Below are positions 1-6,800 of a stretch of DNA of 7,193 nt, piece after piece. Location: contig WUAJ01000119.1 of NCBI GenBank assembly GCA_009827215.1, forward strand, positions 1 through 7,193, read 5' to 3'. Numbering within the stretch: position 1 is the first letter of the stretch; each line of letters opens with the position of its first letter. A program made the translations under genes and the position numbers. The notes beneath the pieces were generated by a model that was not told the DNA's origin, searched no databases, and was given only the letters and a program-made list of their open reading frames with translations. The DNA comes from Phycisphaeraceae bacterium (GTDB lineage: Bacteria > Planctomycetota > Phycisphaerae > Phycisphaerales > UBA1924).

Positions 1-417
1 ATCGATCTCCCTGATACAAAGACTCGGTATGTGATCGCGGCATCGGTCAATATGCCACGCGGCGAAGCACCTGAGACAGATCTTGTGCTCGCTTCGGAGG
101 ATGGGGATGTCGGTTCGTACGAGACCAACGGGTGGATCACAATCATGGGTCACCACTACCGATCGATCCTCATTGTCGATCCCCCTGAATCCGGAAAGCT
201 CACGGTCACAGCGATCGCGCAGGACGGCGAGGATTACATTGTCTATCGGTATCACAAAGATACCATTCAACGGAGATTGTCGGAAACCATCCCGTGGTGG
301 ATCGCAGGTGGATTCCCGTTTGGATTGGGGCTTGGATTGCTAATCTTCATCGCTGTTCGACTCATGACCCAGAAGAATGATCTTAATCTGGATCTGGAGC
401 GCATCGATTCGCCGTGA
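1..417 (+). CDS. Membrane-anchored protein, C-terminal part (5' end outside window)
   Basis: The frame is open from base 1 to the TGA at 415-417, so the start lies upstream of the window; the GTG at 31 and the ATG at 52 are internal codons. About 138 residues are visible. The first 85 or so look like a soluble, beta-rich extracytoplasmic domain with alternating hydrophobic residues (YRSILIVDPP, GKLTVTAIA, DYIVYRYH). One membrane helix follows, from IPWWIAGG to LLIFIAVRL, and then a short charged tail (TQKNDLNLDLERIDSP). By the arrangement, the folded part probably lies outside and the tail in the cytoplasm. I do not recognise the family. The next gene starts 22 bases downstream on the same strand, so the two are probably co-transcribed. 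That the frame is coding is well supported; its function is unknown. Confidence 0.8.
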   Translation: MDLPDTKTRYVIAASVNMPRGEAPETDLVLASEDGDVGSYETNGWITIMGHHYRSILIVDPPESGKLTVTAIAQDGEDYIVYRYHKDTIQRRLSETIPWWIAGGFPFGLGLGLLIFIAVRLMTQKNDLNLDLERIDSP

Positions 418-439
418 GTTCTTGAAAGAGTTATTCTAC

Positions 440-862
440 ATGCCGCATGATTCTCATCATCAAAGTTCAGGATCAGTCGATGAGATCGACTCGCTCCTCG
501 ATGAGGCGCGCGAGCGGATCCGTAAGCAGGACGAGCAGAATCGCGAGGGTGTACGGCTTGCACGCCGATTGGTGATCGCGTTTATCCTGATCGCGCTTCT
601 TGGGATCGTTTTTTACATTGTGCTCCCGGAGTATGGTTTGCGACTCGATCCGATTGTCCCTGTGCTGAGCTTCCTTGCGATTTTCCTAGGAGCTGTACTC
701 ACGGCAAACGAAGAAAACAAGGACGAGGATGACTTCTGGGACGATCCGGACGATCCGCGTGGTCCCAACGGGGGGGGCGGTTGCGAGAATGATGGGTGTG
801 CGGTTGGGATGTGTCCTGGACCTCGTCCGCTCAGAGCGTTCCGGCATCCGAAGAAGAAGTGA
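440..862 (+). CDS. Small two-helix membrane protein, function unknown
   Basis: This encodes 140 aa. I chose the ATG at 440 because a purine-rich Shine-Dalgarno (GAAAGAG, 424-430) lies 9 bases upstream. The in-frame ATG at 377 is still inside the preceding gene. Order of parts: a polar, charged amphipathic N-terminus (residues 10-42, EARERIRKQDEQNREG), membrane helix 1 (about 44-62), a short loop (PEYGLRLD), membrane helix 2 (about 71-89), then an acidic linker (ENKDEDDFWDDPDDP). A glycine run and a tail with three cysteines spaced C-x4-C-x4-C (residues 115, 120, 125) lead to a basic end (RHPKKK). The short loop suggests a hairpin with both ends in the cytoplasm. The glycine run is coded by eight G in a row (770-777), a possible slippage site. 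The gene ends 5 bases from the end of the converging gene. I do not recognise the family. Confidence 0.78.
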   Translation: MPHDSHHQSSGSVDEIDSLLDEARERIRKQDEQNREGVRLARRLVIAFILIALLGIVFYIVLPEYGLRLDPIVPVLSFLAIFLGAVLTANEENKDEDDFWDDPDDPRGPNGGGGCENDGCAVGMCPGPRPLRAFRHPKKK

Positions 863-867
863 CTTGT

Positions 868-1221
868 TTACGACCACCCCTGATCGGGATCCGCGAGTCC
901 AGTCCCTGTGATCAAGCGGACGAGGTTGATCGAAGCCATGATCGCGAAGATGATTCCGAGAACTGCACAGAGTGCGGCTCCGGCGTAGCCGTAGATCGCG
1001 ACTTCGCCGCTTCCTCGCTGGAAGTCGGAATGATTGTGTCCATCAGATGCCGACATCTCAACGAATGTTTCCGCGCCGGCTTCTCCCATCCCGAGCAGGA
1101 ATTTTCCAACTCCGAAGCAGGCGGCGATCAGAATCAACATCCCAACAACTACGGCGAGCTGCTCGCCGCGGGTTTTGCACTTGACGAAGAGCATGCTCAG
1201 GAATGTTTCAACCACGAACAT
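868..1221 (-). CDS. Small two-helix membrane protein downstream of prfB, function unknown
   Basis: This encodes 117 aa, starting with the ATG at 1221 and ending with TAA. A Shine-Dalgarno (GAGG, 7 bases before the ATG) sits in the last codons of prfB, whose TGA ends only 3 bases before this start. The gene is therefore very probably co-transcribed and translationally coupled with prfB. The protein has a first membrane helix (about residues 21-44), a polar loop with a GHNHSD stretch (about 47-74) and a second membrane helix (about 76-102), then a short Asp-containing tail. The layout fits a helical hairpin with a loop of some 30 residues on one side. An opposing open frame (796-1239, +) covers the same DNA but is not hydrophobic and has no matching start signal. 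I do not recognise the family, and the link to translation termination is only positional. Confidence 0.75.
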   Translation of the reverse strand: MFVVETFLSMLFVKCKTRGEQLAVVVGMLILIAACFGVGKFLLGMGEAGAETFVEMSASDGHNHSDFQRGSGEVAIYGYAGAALCAVLGIIFAIMASINLVRLITGTGLADPDQGWS

Positions 1222-1224
1222 GGC

Positions 1225-2335
1225 TCACCCTCGTTCTGAGCGTCTTCGTTTGAGTTCCGCGTCGATGAAGGGTTGCAGGTCTCCGCGATCAAGCACATTG
1301 GTTGGGTTGGCTTCGTGATTCGTGCGATGGTCTTTGACGCGATTGTCATAGAGCACATAGCTGCGGATCTGAGCACCCCATCCCTTGTGTTCGAGCTTGC
1401 CACCTGATGCTTCGTCGATTTCCGCTTGGCGCTGTTCTTCGGCGATCTGTTCGAGTTTCGCTTGAAGGATTGAAAGCGCCTGTTTACGGTTCTGGGGCAT
1501 TTCCTTGTGCGTGCTCGACACGACCTGGATTCCGGTCGGCTTGTGCGTGACGCGGACAGCGGTTGCCACCTTGTTCACATTCTGACCGCCGGGACCGCTG
1601 GAGCGTGCGAAGACGACGATGTCGAGCTCGTAGTCGGGGATATTGACCTCGACGTCTTCGAACTCTGGGGTGACATCGACGGTTGCGAAGCTGGTCTGCC
1701 GCTTCCCCTGTGCGTTGAATGGGGACACGCGTGCGAGTCGGTGTGTGCCTTTCTCGCACTTGAGGTATCCGAACGCGTAGGGACCTTTTATGTGGAGCGT
1801 GACGGAATCGAGACCGACTTCTGAGCCGTGGGATTTTTCGACTTCCTCGACCTTCCAATCCATCTGATCGAAGTAATAGAGATACATGCGGAAGAGCATC
1901 TCACACCAGTCGTTCGCTTCGGTGCCGCCGTCGCCGGCGTGGATGGAAATGAAGCAATCGCGGTGATCGTGCTTTTCTCCCAGGAGTGACTGGATCTCGA
2001 TTTTGTCCATCCTCGAGAGCAGATTGAAGAGTGTTTCGTCGGCCTCAGAGAGCAGATCGTCATCGCCTTCTTCGCGTGACATCTCGTACGCGAGCTTGGC
2101 ATCCTCGAACTGAGAGAGCACCTCGCTGAGTGGTTCGGTCTGAGCTTTGACAAGTTTGAGTTGAGCGACAACCTTGTTCGCATTATCGGGATTGTCCCAG
2201 AGATCGGGCGCTCCCATCTGGTCTTCCAGATCTTTCAGTTGATCGCGTTTGTTGTCGTAGTCAAAGAGAGTCACGGATCGTTACAATCCGCGCCTCTAAG
2301 TCGTTAATCACATTCTGGTGGGCTTCCAGATGCAT
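1225..2335 (-). CDS. prfB: Peptide chain release factor 2 (RF2), made by +1 programmed frameshift
   Basis: RF2 reads UGA and UAA stop codons and triggers peptide release on the ribosome. The coding path is two frames: ATG 2335 to CTT 2264 (24 codons), then, skipping the T at 2263, GAC 2262 to the TGA at 1227-1225. That gives 369 aa, close to the roughly 365 usual for RF2. Identity is clear from the SPF stop-codon recognition tripeptide (in RLARVSPFNAQGKRQTSF), the catalytic GGQ (RSSGPGGQNVNKVATAVR) and the GWGAQIRSYVLYD block with a degenerate RT-hexa region behind it. The 24-residue leader matches the E. coli RF2 N-terminus in pattern (I-x-DL-x2-R-x4-R-x2-LDYD across the junction). The start has a good Shine-Dalgarno (AAAGGA, 2348-2343) with 7-base spacing. 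The GTG at 2274, which opens the long second frame, gives MTLF before DYD and has no Shine-Dalgarno, so I reject it as the start. Expected regulation: low RF2 lets the ribosome pause at UGA and shift, restoring RF2. Confidence 0.96.
2260..2266 (-). other. RF2 programmed +1 frameshift site (CTTTGAC)
   Basis: On the minus strand the leader frame reads GAC TCT CTT TGA, with the UGA as codon 25. The heptamer CTTTGAC is the known RF2 slip site: the tRNA on CUU re-pairs with UUU and decoding resumes at GAC. The codons that follow (GAC TAC GAC, Asp-Tyr-Asp) match E. coli RF2 exactly at this point. The bases before the site (ATCCGTGACTCT) contain no AGGGGG-like Shine-Dalgarno element. The best pairing to the anti-Shine-Dalgarno is GTGA, and its register leaves more space to the CTT than in E. 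coli. Confidence 0.93.
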
Positions 2336-2342
2336 GAGCGGG

Positions 2343-2348
2343 TCCTTT
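2343..2348 (-). promoter_or_regulatory. prfB: Shine-Dalgarno that fixes the prfB start
   Basis: AAAGGA on the minus strand sits 7 bases before the ATG at 2335. It supports initiation of the short leader frame rather than a start in the long frame near 2274, and so supports the frameshift reading. Confidence 0.75.
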
Positions 2349-2351
2349 CAT

Positions 2352-2367
2352 GGAACCATTGGGTTCC
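2352..2367 (-). repeat. Perfect 6-bp inverted repeat just upstream of the prfB ribosome site
   Basis: GGAACC, four bases, GGTTCC. On the minus strand the repeat ends 3 bases before the AAAGGA Shine-Dalgarno of prfB. If it lies in the leader mRNA it could form a 6-bp stem with a 4-base loop. As DNA it could be a small operator between prfB and the divergent gene. The symmetry is seen directly; any role is inference, and a 6-bp palindrome can occur by chance. Confidence 0.4.
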
Positions 2368-2404
2368 GAGGGCAACTGTAGCATCCTTAGGTGCGATTCG
2401 TCCG

Positions 2405-2410
2405 TACAAT
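2405..2410 (+). promoter_or_regulatory. Possible -10 box for the small gene at 2416
   Basis: TACAAT matches five of six bases of the sigma-70 -10 consensus. The in-frame GTG at 2416 lies where transcription would start, so the mRNA may have little or no leader. I find no convincing -35 at 16-18 bases upstream (CATCCT or a one-base shift of it). This is a weak call from one hexamer. Confidence 0.3.
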
Positions 2411-2415
2411 TGGGC

Positions 2416-2685
2416 GTGAACCTGACGCTCCTCGACATCGCGACGGTACTCCCCACCACTCAGAGCCGAGACGAGGCGATGCGCCAGGGGATGTCGTTGC
2501 TGATGATGCTCTCGCTGCTGGGAGTGCTTGTGGTGAGCATGCTCGCGGTGCTGATGGTCATGCGGTCGACTCGGCGTAAGCGCACCAAGCGAGCCGTGGT
2601 CCCGACGGATATGAGCGTCGATGCGTGGACTGAAGCAAGCAAACGGCTCGACGACAGTATCACGGAGTTCGACGAGGAAGTTTAA
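2416..2685 (+). CDS. Short single-helix membrane protein, function unknown
   Basis: The encoded protein is 89 aa from the GTG at 2416. An in-frame ATG at 2350 would begin inside the prfB leader and add a non-typical stretch (MEPLGSEGNCSILRC). In-frame ATGs at 2479 and 2491 would begin just before or at the membrane helix. I prefer 2416 because a TACAAT box ends 6 bases before it, but the start is uncertain. The protein has a short polar N-terminus, one strongly hydrophobic helix rich in Met and Leu (about residues 26-49), a basic cluster (RSTRRKRTKR) and a polar, acidic tail ending EFDEEV. By the positive-inside rule the C-terminus is in the cytoplasm. The gene is divergent from prfB and ends one base from the end of the converging TPR gene. 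I do not recognise the family. Confidence 0.65.
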   Translation: MNLTLLDIATVLPTTQSRDEAMRQGMSLLMMLSLLGVLVVSMLAVLMVMRSTRRKRTKRAVVPTDMSVDAWTEASKRLDDSITEFDEEV

Positions 2686-2686
2686 A

Positions 2687-3748
2687 CTAGTCTGGGAGCG
2701 AGTCGAGCCAAGCTTGTGCTCGTGGGTGTCCAAGATCGCGTGCTCGGCGCCCCCACTGCTCTGCCTCCTTCATCAGCTTCGCTCGCTGCAACCAGATCGC
2801 GGCGTCGAACGCTGCTTGTGCGTCCTCATTATGGCGCGTCGCGAAATCCATCATGCGTGAGGCGGCTTCTTCAACTCGACCCACCATCCCGAAGCTCTCG
2901 GCGAGCAGCTTCATCGCTTCGGGATCATCCAAGTTGCTGTCCGTGAGCGAGGTCAGCAGCTCGATCGCTCGATCGGGGTCTCCTAATCGTTTCTGGATTT
3001 TGGCATCGAGGATGGTCCATGCTGAGTTCGTTGGTTCGAGTTGCCGAGCTTTGTCGATCTGCTGGGACGCGATGGTGAGTTTGTTTTGTCGAAGCGCGAT
3101 CTGCGCCCAGGTACCAAAGATCATGGCACGATCCGGAGCAAGCCGAGCTGCGATTGCGAGGGATGCCTTTGCTTCGTCGAGGTTGTTGAGCTTGAACTGG
3201 ATGCTCGCGAGATAGAGCGCGTAGTCCGCGTTGTTGGGGTCCGCATCGAGCGCTGTTTGGTAGTGGACGAGCGCCATCTCCGGCTGATCGATCATGTTCG
3301 CGAGCGTGCCTGCAGTGAACTGCGCTTCTGGGAGCGTGCTCTCTGAGTGTTCGATTGCCGCGACAAACTGCTCGTACGCGAGCGAGTATTCCTGCGTTAC
3401 CATGTAGAGATCACCCAACGCGAATCGGAGATCGACATCGAGCGGATAGCGAGCGATCGCGCTCTTGAGGATCGCGATCGCGGGTGGATAGTCTTCAGAC
3501 GAGACATAGACCTGCACACTCTCAAGGACCTGCTCGATGGTCTGGGTCGGTGCGGTGGTGGTTTGGGATGCTGTGGTCTCAGGAGTTGCATCTGCTGAAT
3601 GCTCAGTGGAGCCGATCAGCGAGCGGATCGCGAGGATGATGAGGACAATTGAGACCAACGCTCCGAGGATGAGGGCGATGGTTTCCCGCTCGATCACAGC
3701 GGCTCGTGATAAGGGAGATTCGGGATGGGATGGTGGTTTCTGGATCAT
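2687..3748 (-). CDS. Membrane-anchored TPR-repeat protein
   Basis: This encodes 353 aa from the ATG at 3748. A GTG at 3772 would add 8 residues but has no Shine-Dalgarno; the ATG follows a purine run (GGAAAG), though set very close. Order of parts: a short basic N-terminus, one membrane helix (about residues 23-46, IALILGALVSIVLIILAI), a Ser/Thr/Pro/Ala-rich linker (about 47-70), then seven or eight TPR-like helix pairs to the end (about 72-343). The TPR signature is clear in units such as MALVHYQTALDADPNNADYA and AKASLAIAARLAPDR, each about 34 residues with Ala, Leu and a Pro at the turn. Such proteins act as protein-binding scaffolds; the partner cannot be told from the sequence. With a short N-terminus before the helix the repeats are probably extracytoplasmic, but this is not certain. 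The gene is divergent from valS with a short shared promoter region. Confidence 0.85.
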   Translation of the reverse strand: MIQKPPSHPESPLSRAAVIERETIALILGALVSIVLIILAIRSLIGSTEHSADATPETTASQTTTAPTQTIEQVLESVQVYVSSEDYPPAIAILKSAIARYPLDVDLRFALGDLYMVTQEYSLAYEQFVAAIEHSESTLPEAQFTAGTLANMIDQPEMALVHYQTALDADPNNADYALYLASIQFKLNNLDEAKASLAIAARLAPDRAMIFGTWAQIALRQNKLTIASQQIDKARQLEPTNSAWTILDAKIQKRLGDPDRAIELLTSLTDSNLDDPEAMKLLAESFGMVGRVEEAASRMMDFATRHNEDAQAAFDAAIWLQRAKLMKEAEQWGRRARDLGHPRAQAWLDSLPD

Positions 3749-3767
3749 CTTTCCAAAGCTCGTCGCG

Positions 3768-3773
3768 TACACT
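3768..3773 (+). promoter_or_regulatory. valS: Possible -10 box for valS
   Basis: TACACT matches four of six bases of the -10 consensus and would start transcription near 3780, upstream of both candidate valS starts. No clear -35 is seen at 15-18 bases upstream. The box lies just before the start of the divergent TPR gene, so the two promoters would overlap. Low confidence. Confidence 0.22.
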
Positions 3774-3826
3774 GTAGTCGACGAATTTGACCCACTCCCA
3801 TGACCGATCAGATCGGAAATTCACGC

Positions 3827-6800
3827 ATGAGCACCACGACCCTCGAACCGATGTCCAAGGCGTATGACCCCGCGGCGACTGAACCCGCGATGTGGTCCAA
3901 ATGGATGGATTCCGGCGCGTTCCACGCCGATCCGTCGCGGGTCCTTGATGGCAATGCTCGTCCCTACTGCATCCTGATCCCGCCTCCCAATGTCACGGCG
4001 GCGCTCCACCTCGGACACGCGCTTAACAACTCGATCCAAGACATCCTCGTCCGCGCCCATCGGATGAAGGGGTTCGAGACCCTCTGGATGCCGGGAACGG
4101 ACCACGCGGGGATCGCGACGCAGACGATGGTGGACAAGAAGCTCAAAGGGGAGGGCAAAGCGGGGATCGCGGAGTACAAGAAGAAGGAACTCGAAGGCGG
4201 GAACGGACGCGACGAGTTCATCGGACTGGTCCAGGAGTTCAAGGACGAGTTCGAGGAGCGGATCACGCATCAGCTCCAGACGATGGGGTGCTCATGCGAT
4301 TGGGAGCGTCAACGCTTCACGATGGACGACATCTGCGCGAGAGCAGTGCGTGAGGCGTTCTTCCGATTGTTCAAGGATGGATTGATTTACAGGGGCAAGC
4401 GCCTCGTCAACTGGGATCCGGTCACGCAGACAGCGCTCGCGGACGACGAGGTCGAGATGAACGATGTCGATGGGTTCTTCTGGTACCTGCGCTATCCCGT
4501 TGTGGACGACGCGGGGAACGAGACGGGCGAGCATGTCACCGTCGCGACGACGCGTCCTGAGACGTATCTTGGTGACACCGGCGTTGCTGTGAATCCCAAG
4601 GACCCGAACCACGCGAAGTTTATTGGTAAGCGTGTGAAGCTGCCGTTTGTTGGACGCATCATCCCGATCATCGGGGATGATTATGTGGTCATGGCGGATC
4701 CCGAAAGCTCGGACTCGAAGGCAAAGTTCGCATCGGGGTTCCTCAAGGTCACGCCGGCGCATGATCCGAACGACTACATGATCGGTCAGCGGCATGATCT
4801 GGAGATGATCAACATCATGGCGCCCGACGCGTCGATCTCAGATCAGCACGGATGGGACCGCGCCGAGAACAACGAGGGCGGCGAGCAGTTTGTGGGGTTG
4901 TCTCGCGAGGATGCACGCGCCGCGATCGAGCAGGCGTTCCGCGATGCGAACCTGCTGGAAGCGAAGAAGCCGCATAACCACGCGGTTGGGCATTCGTATC
5001 GGAGTCATGTACCGGTTGAGCCATACCTGAGCGACCAGTGGTACTGCAAGGTGACCGATGATCGCCTCCGTGGCAACGCGCAGCGGGCGCTCAATCCAGA
5101 GCAACGTACAGAGAAGTCGATCAAGGACTGGGTCGAGTCGCGTCCCAAGATGATGACCGACGGCTCCAACGACGGCACGATGTCGTTCTACCCCTCGCGC
5201 TACGCGAAGACCTACGAGACCTGGCACGACAACCTGCGGGACTGGTGTATCTCACGCCAGCTCTGGTGGGGGCATCGGATTCCTGTGTGGTTCAAGGAGT
5301 ATGAATCTTTTGAAGCAATGGAATCAGAAAGCGATGCAATCGTACTTGGATGGCTCAAGGATTATCAAATTGTTTCAATTGGAGCTGATGAAGTTGCTCA
5401 GTCAGAAGGTCACGGTGATTTCATTTGTATTGCTGATGCGGACGAAAGAGCTATCGAGCTTCTCCTAGAACATGGCTATACCCAAGACCCTGATGTCCTC
5501 GATACATGGTTCTCCTCCGCATTGTGGCCGTTGTCGACGATGGGTTGGCCGGACGCTTCGGCGGCGAAGGACTCGTCGGGGGTTGCGGACTTTGAATCGG
5601 TGCTCGGTGCGTTCAATCCGACCTCCGTTCTCTGCACGGCTCGTGAGATCATCACGCTGTGGGTCTCGCGGATGACGATGTTTAATCGCTACTTCCTTGG
5701 TCAGGAACAGGCCGGGAAGGCGCCGTTTAAGGATGTGTTCATCCACGCGATGATCCAGGACGGAGAGGGACGCAAGATGTCCAAGTCTTTGGGCAACGGT
5801 GTCGATCCGCTCGACATCATCCACTCCCACGGCGCCGACGCGATGCGCTTCACGCTCTGTCAGATGACGACGCAGACGCAGGATGTGCGGATGCCGGTCG
5901 AGCTCGACGAATCGACCGGGAAGAACACCTCTCCGAAGTTCGACATCGGACGCAACCTGTGCAACAAGCTCTGGAACGCGGCGAAGTTCGCGATGATGAT
6001 GCTGGAGAAGAACCCAGTCCAAGCTGGCGCTCCTATTGATGCGCAGGAGCTTTCGCTGGTCGATCGCTGGATGCTCTCGCGTGTTGTGCATGCGACGGGT
6101 GCGGTCAACACCGCGCTGCGGAACTACATGTTCAAGGACTACGCGGACGCGATCTACGACCTGCTCTGGCGCGACTTCTGTGACTGGTATCTCGAATCAA
6201 TCAAGCCGACCGTTGGTACCGATCCGAATCAGGCGGCGGTGCTCCGTCATGTGCTTGATTCGATTCTTCGGCTGATGCATCCGGTGACGCCGTTTATCAC
6301 CGAGGCGATCCACGAACGCTTGTCCGCGATCCCGATGCGGGAGATCGAGGGTTTCGGCTTCGACGAAACCAAGTCTTCTGAAACGCTGTGCCAATCGGGT
6401 TGGCCGAACCCTGACCAGTCCTTGCGTGACGAGGTCGCGGAGGAAGCGTACGGGCGGATGGTCGCGCTGACGACCGCGATCCGTGAGGTGCGTGCGTCCA
6501 ACAAGGTGCCTCCGAAGCGGAAGGTTGTGCTGCATGTTTCGGGTGAGCTTGCGAGTGATGTCGCGCGTTGGTCGCCGCTTGTGGAGACGCTGTGTAATCT
6601 GAGCGAGGTCAGCGGCGATGAAGCGCCGGACGCGAGTGCTTCGTTTGTGTTTGAGGGCACGGAGTATCGCGTGAGCGATCTCGCGGATGCTGTGGATGCG
6701 TCGGTGGAGAAGGAACGCTTGACCAACGAGCTCGCGAGCTTGAACAAAGCGATTTCTGGTTTGGAAGGCCGCTTGTCCAATCCCGGATATGTTGACAAAG

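Noticed and set aside
884..895. Possible terminator hairpin near the 862/868 junction
   Set aside because: The CCC and GGG arms within the cctgatcggg region form only a very short, tight stem and no T run follows on either strand.
796..1239. 147-codon open frame on the plus strand
   Set aside because: It begins inside the previous gene, is antisense to the small membrane protein downstream of prfB and runs into the prfB 3' end. It has no domain, hydrophobic pattern or start signal.
1225..2274. prfB as a single open frame starting at GTG 2274
   Set aside because: It lacks a Shine-Dalgarno and gives an N-terminus (MTLF) unlike RF2. The upstream 24-codon leader ending in CTTTGAC matches RF2 on both sides of the shift.
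2304..2351. Short upstream frame on the minus strand (ATG 2351, 15 codons, TAA) overlapping the prfB start
   Set aside because: It has no Shine-Dalgarno, since the bases before it are the GGTTCC arm. Its codons are just an out-of-frame reading of the prfB leader, and nothing shows it is translated.
2308..2733. 141-codon minus-strand frame across the small single-helix gene
   Set aside because: Its His/Arg-rich composition is typical of a shadow frame, and it overlaps the prfB leader and the end of the TPR gene. The opposite strand has a coherent membrane protein.
4292..4795. Long antisense frames within valS (also 4838-5227, 5465-6091 and 6197-6949)
   Set aside because: These are shadows of a GC-rich coding gene. 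Their translations are Arg/His-rich with no recognisable domain, and valS conservation explains the sequence.
5301..5480. AT-rich valS patch as an inserted intron, intein or mobile element
   Set aside because: It is only about 60 codons, is in frame, has no intein motifs, inverted ends or target duplication that I can see, and sits at a normal variable loop of ValRS.
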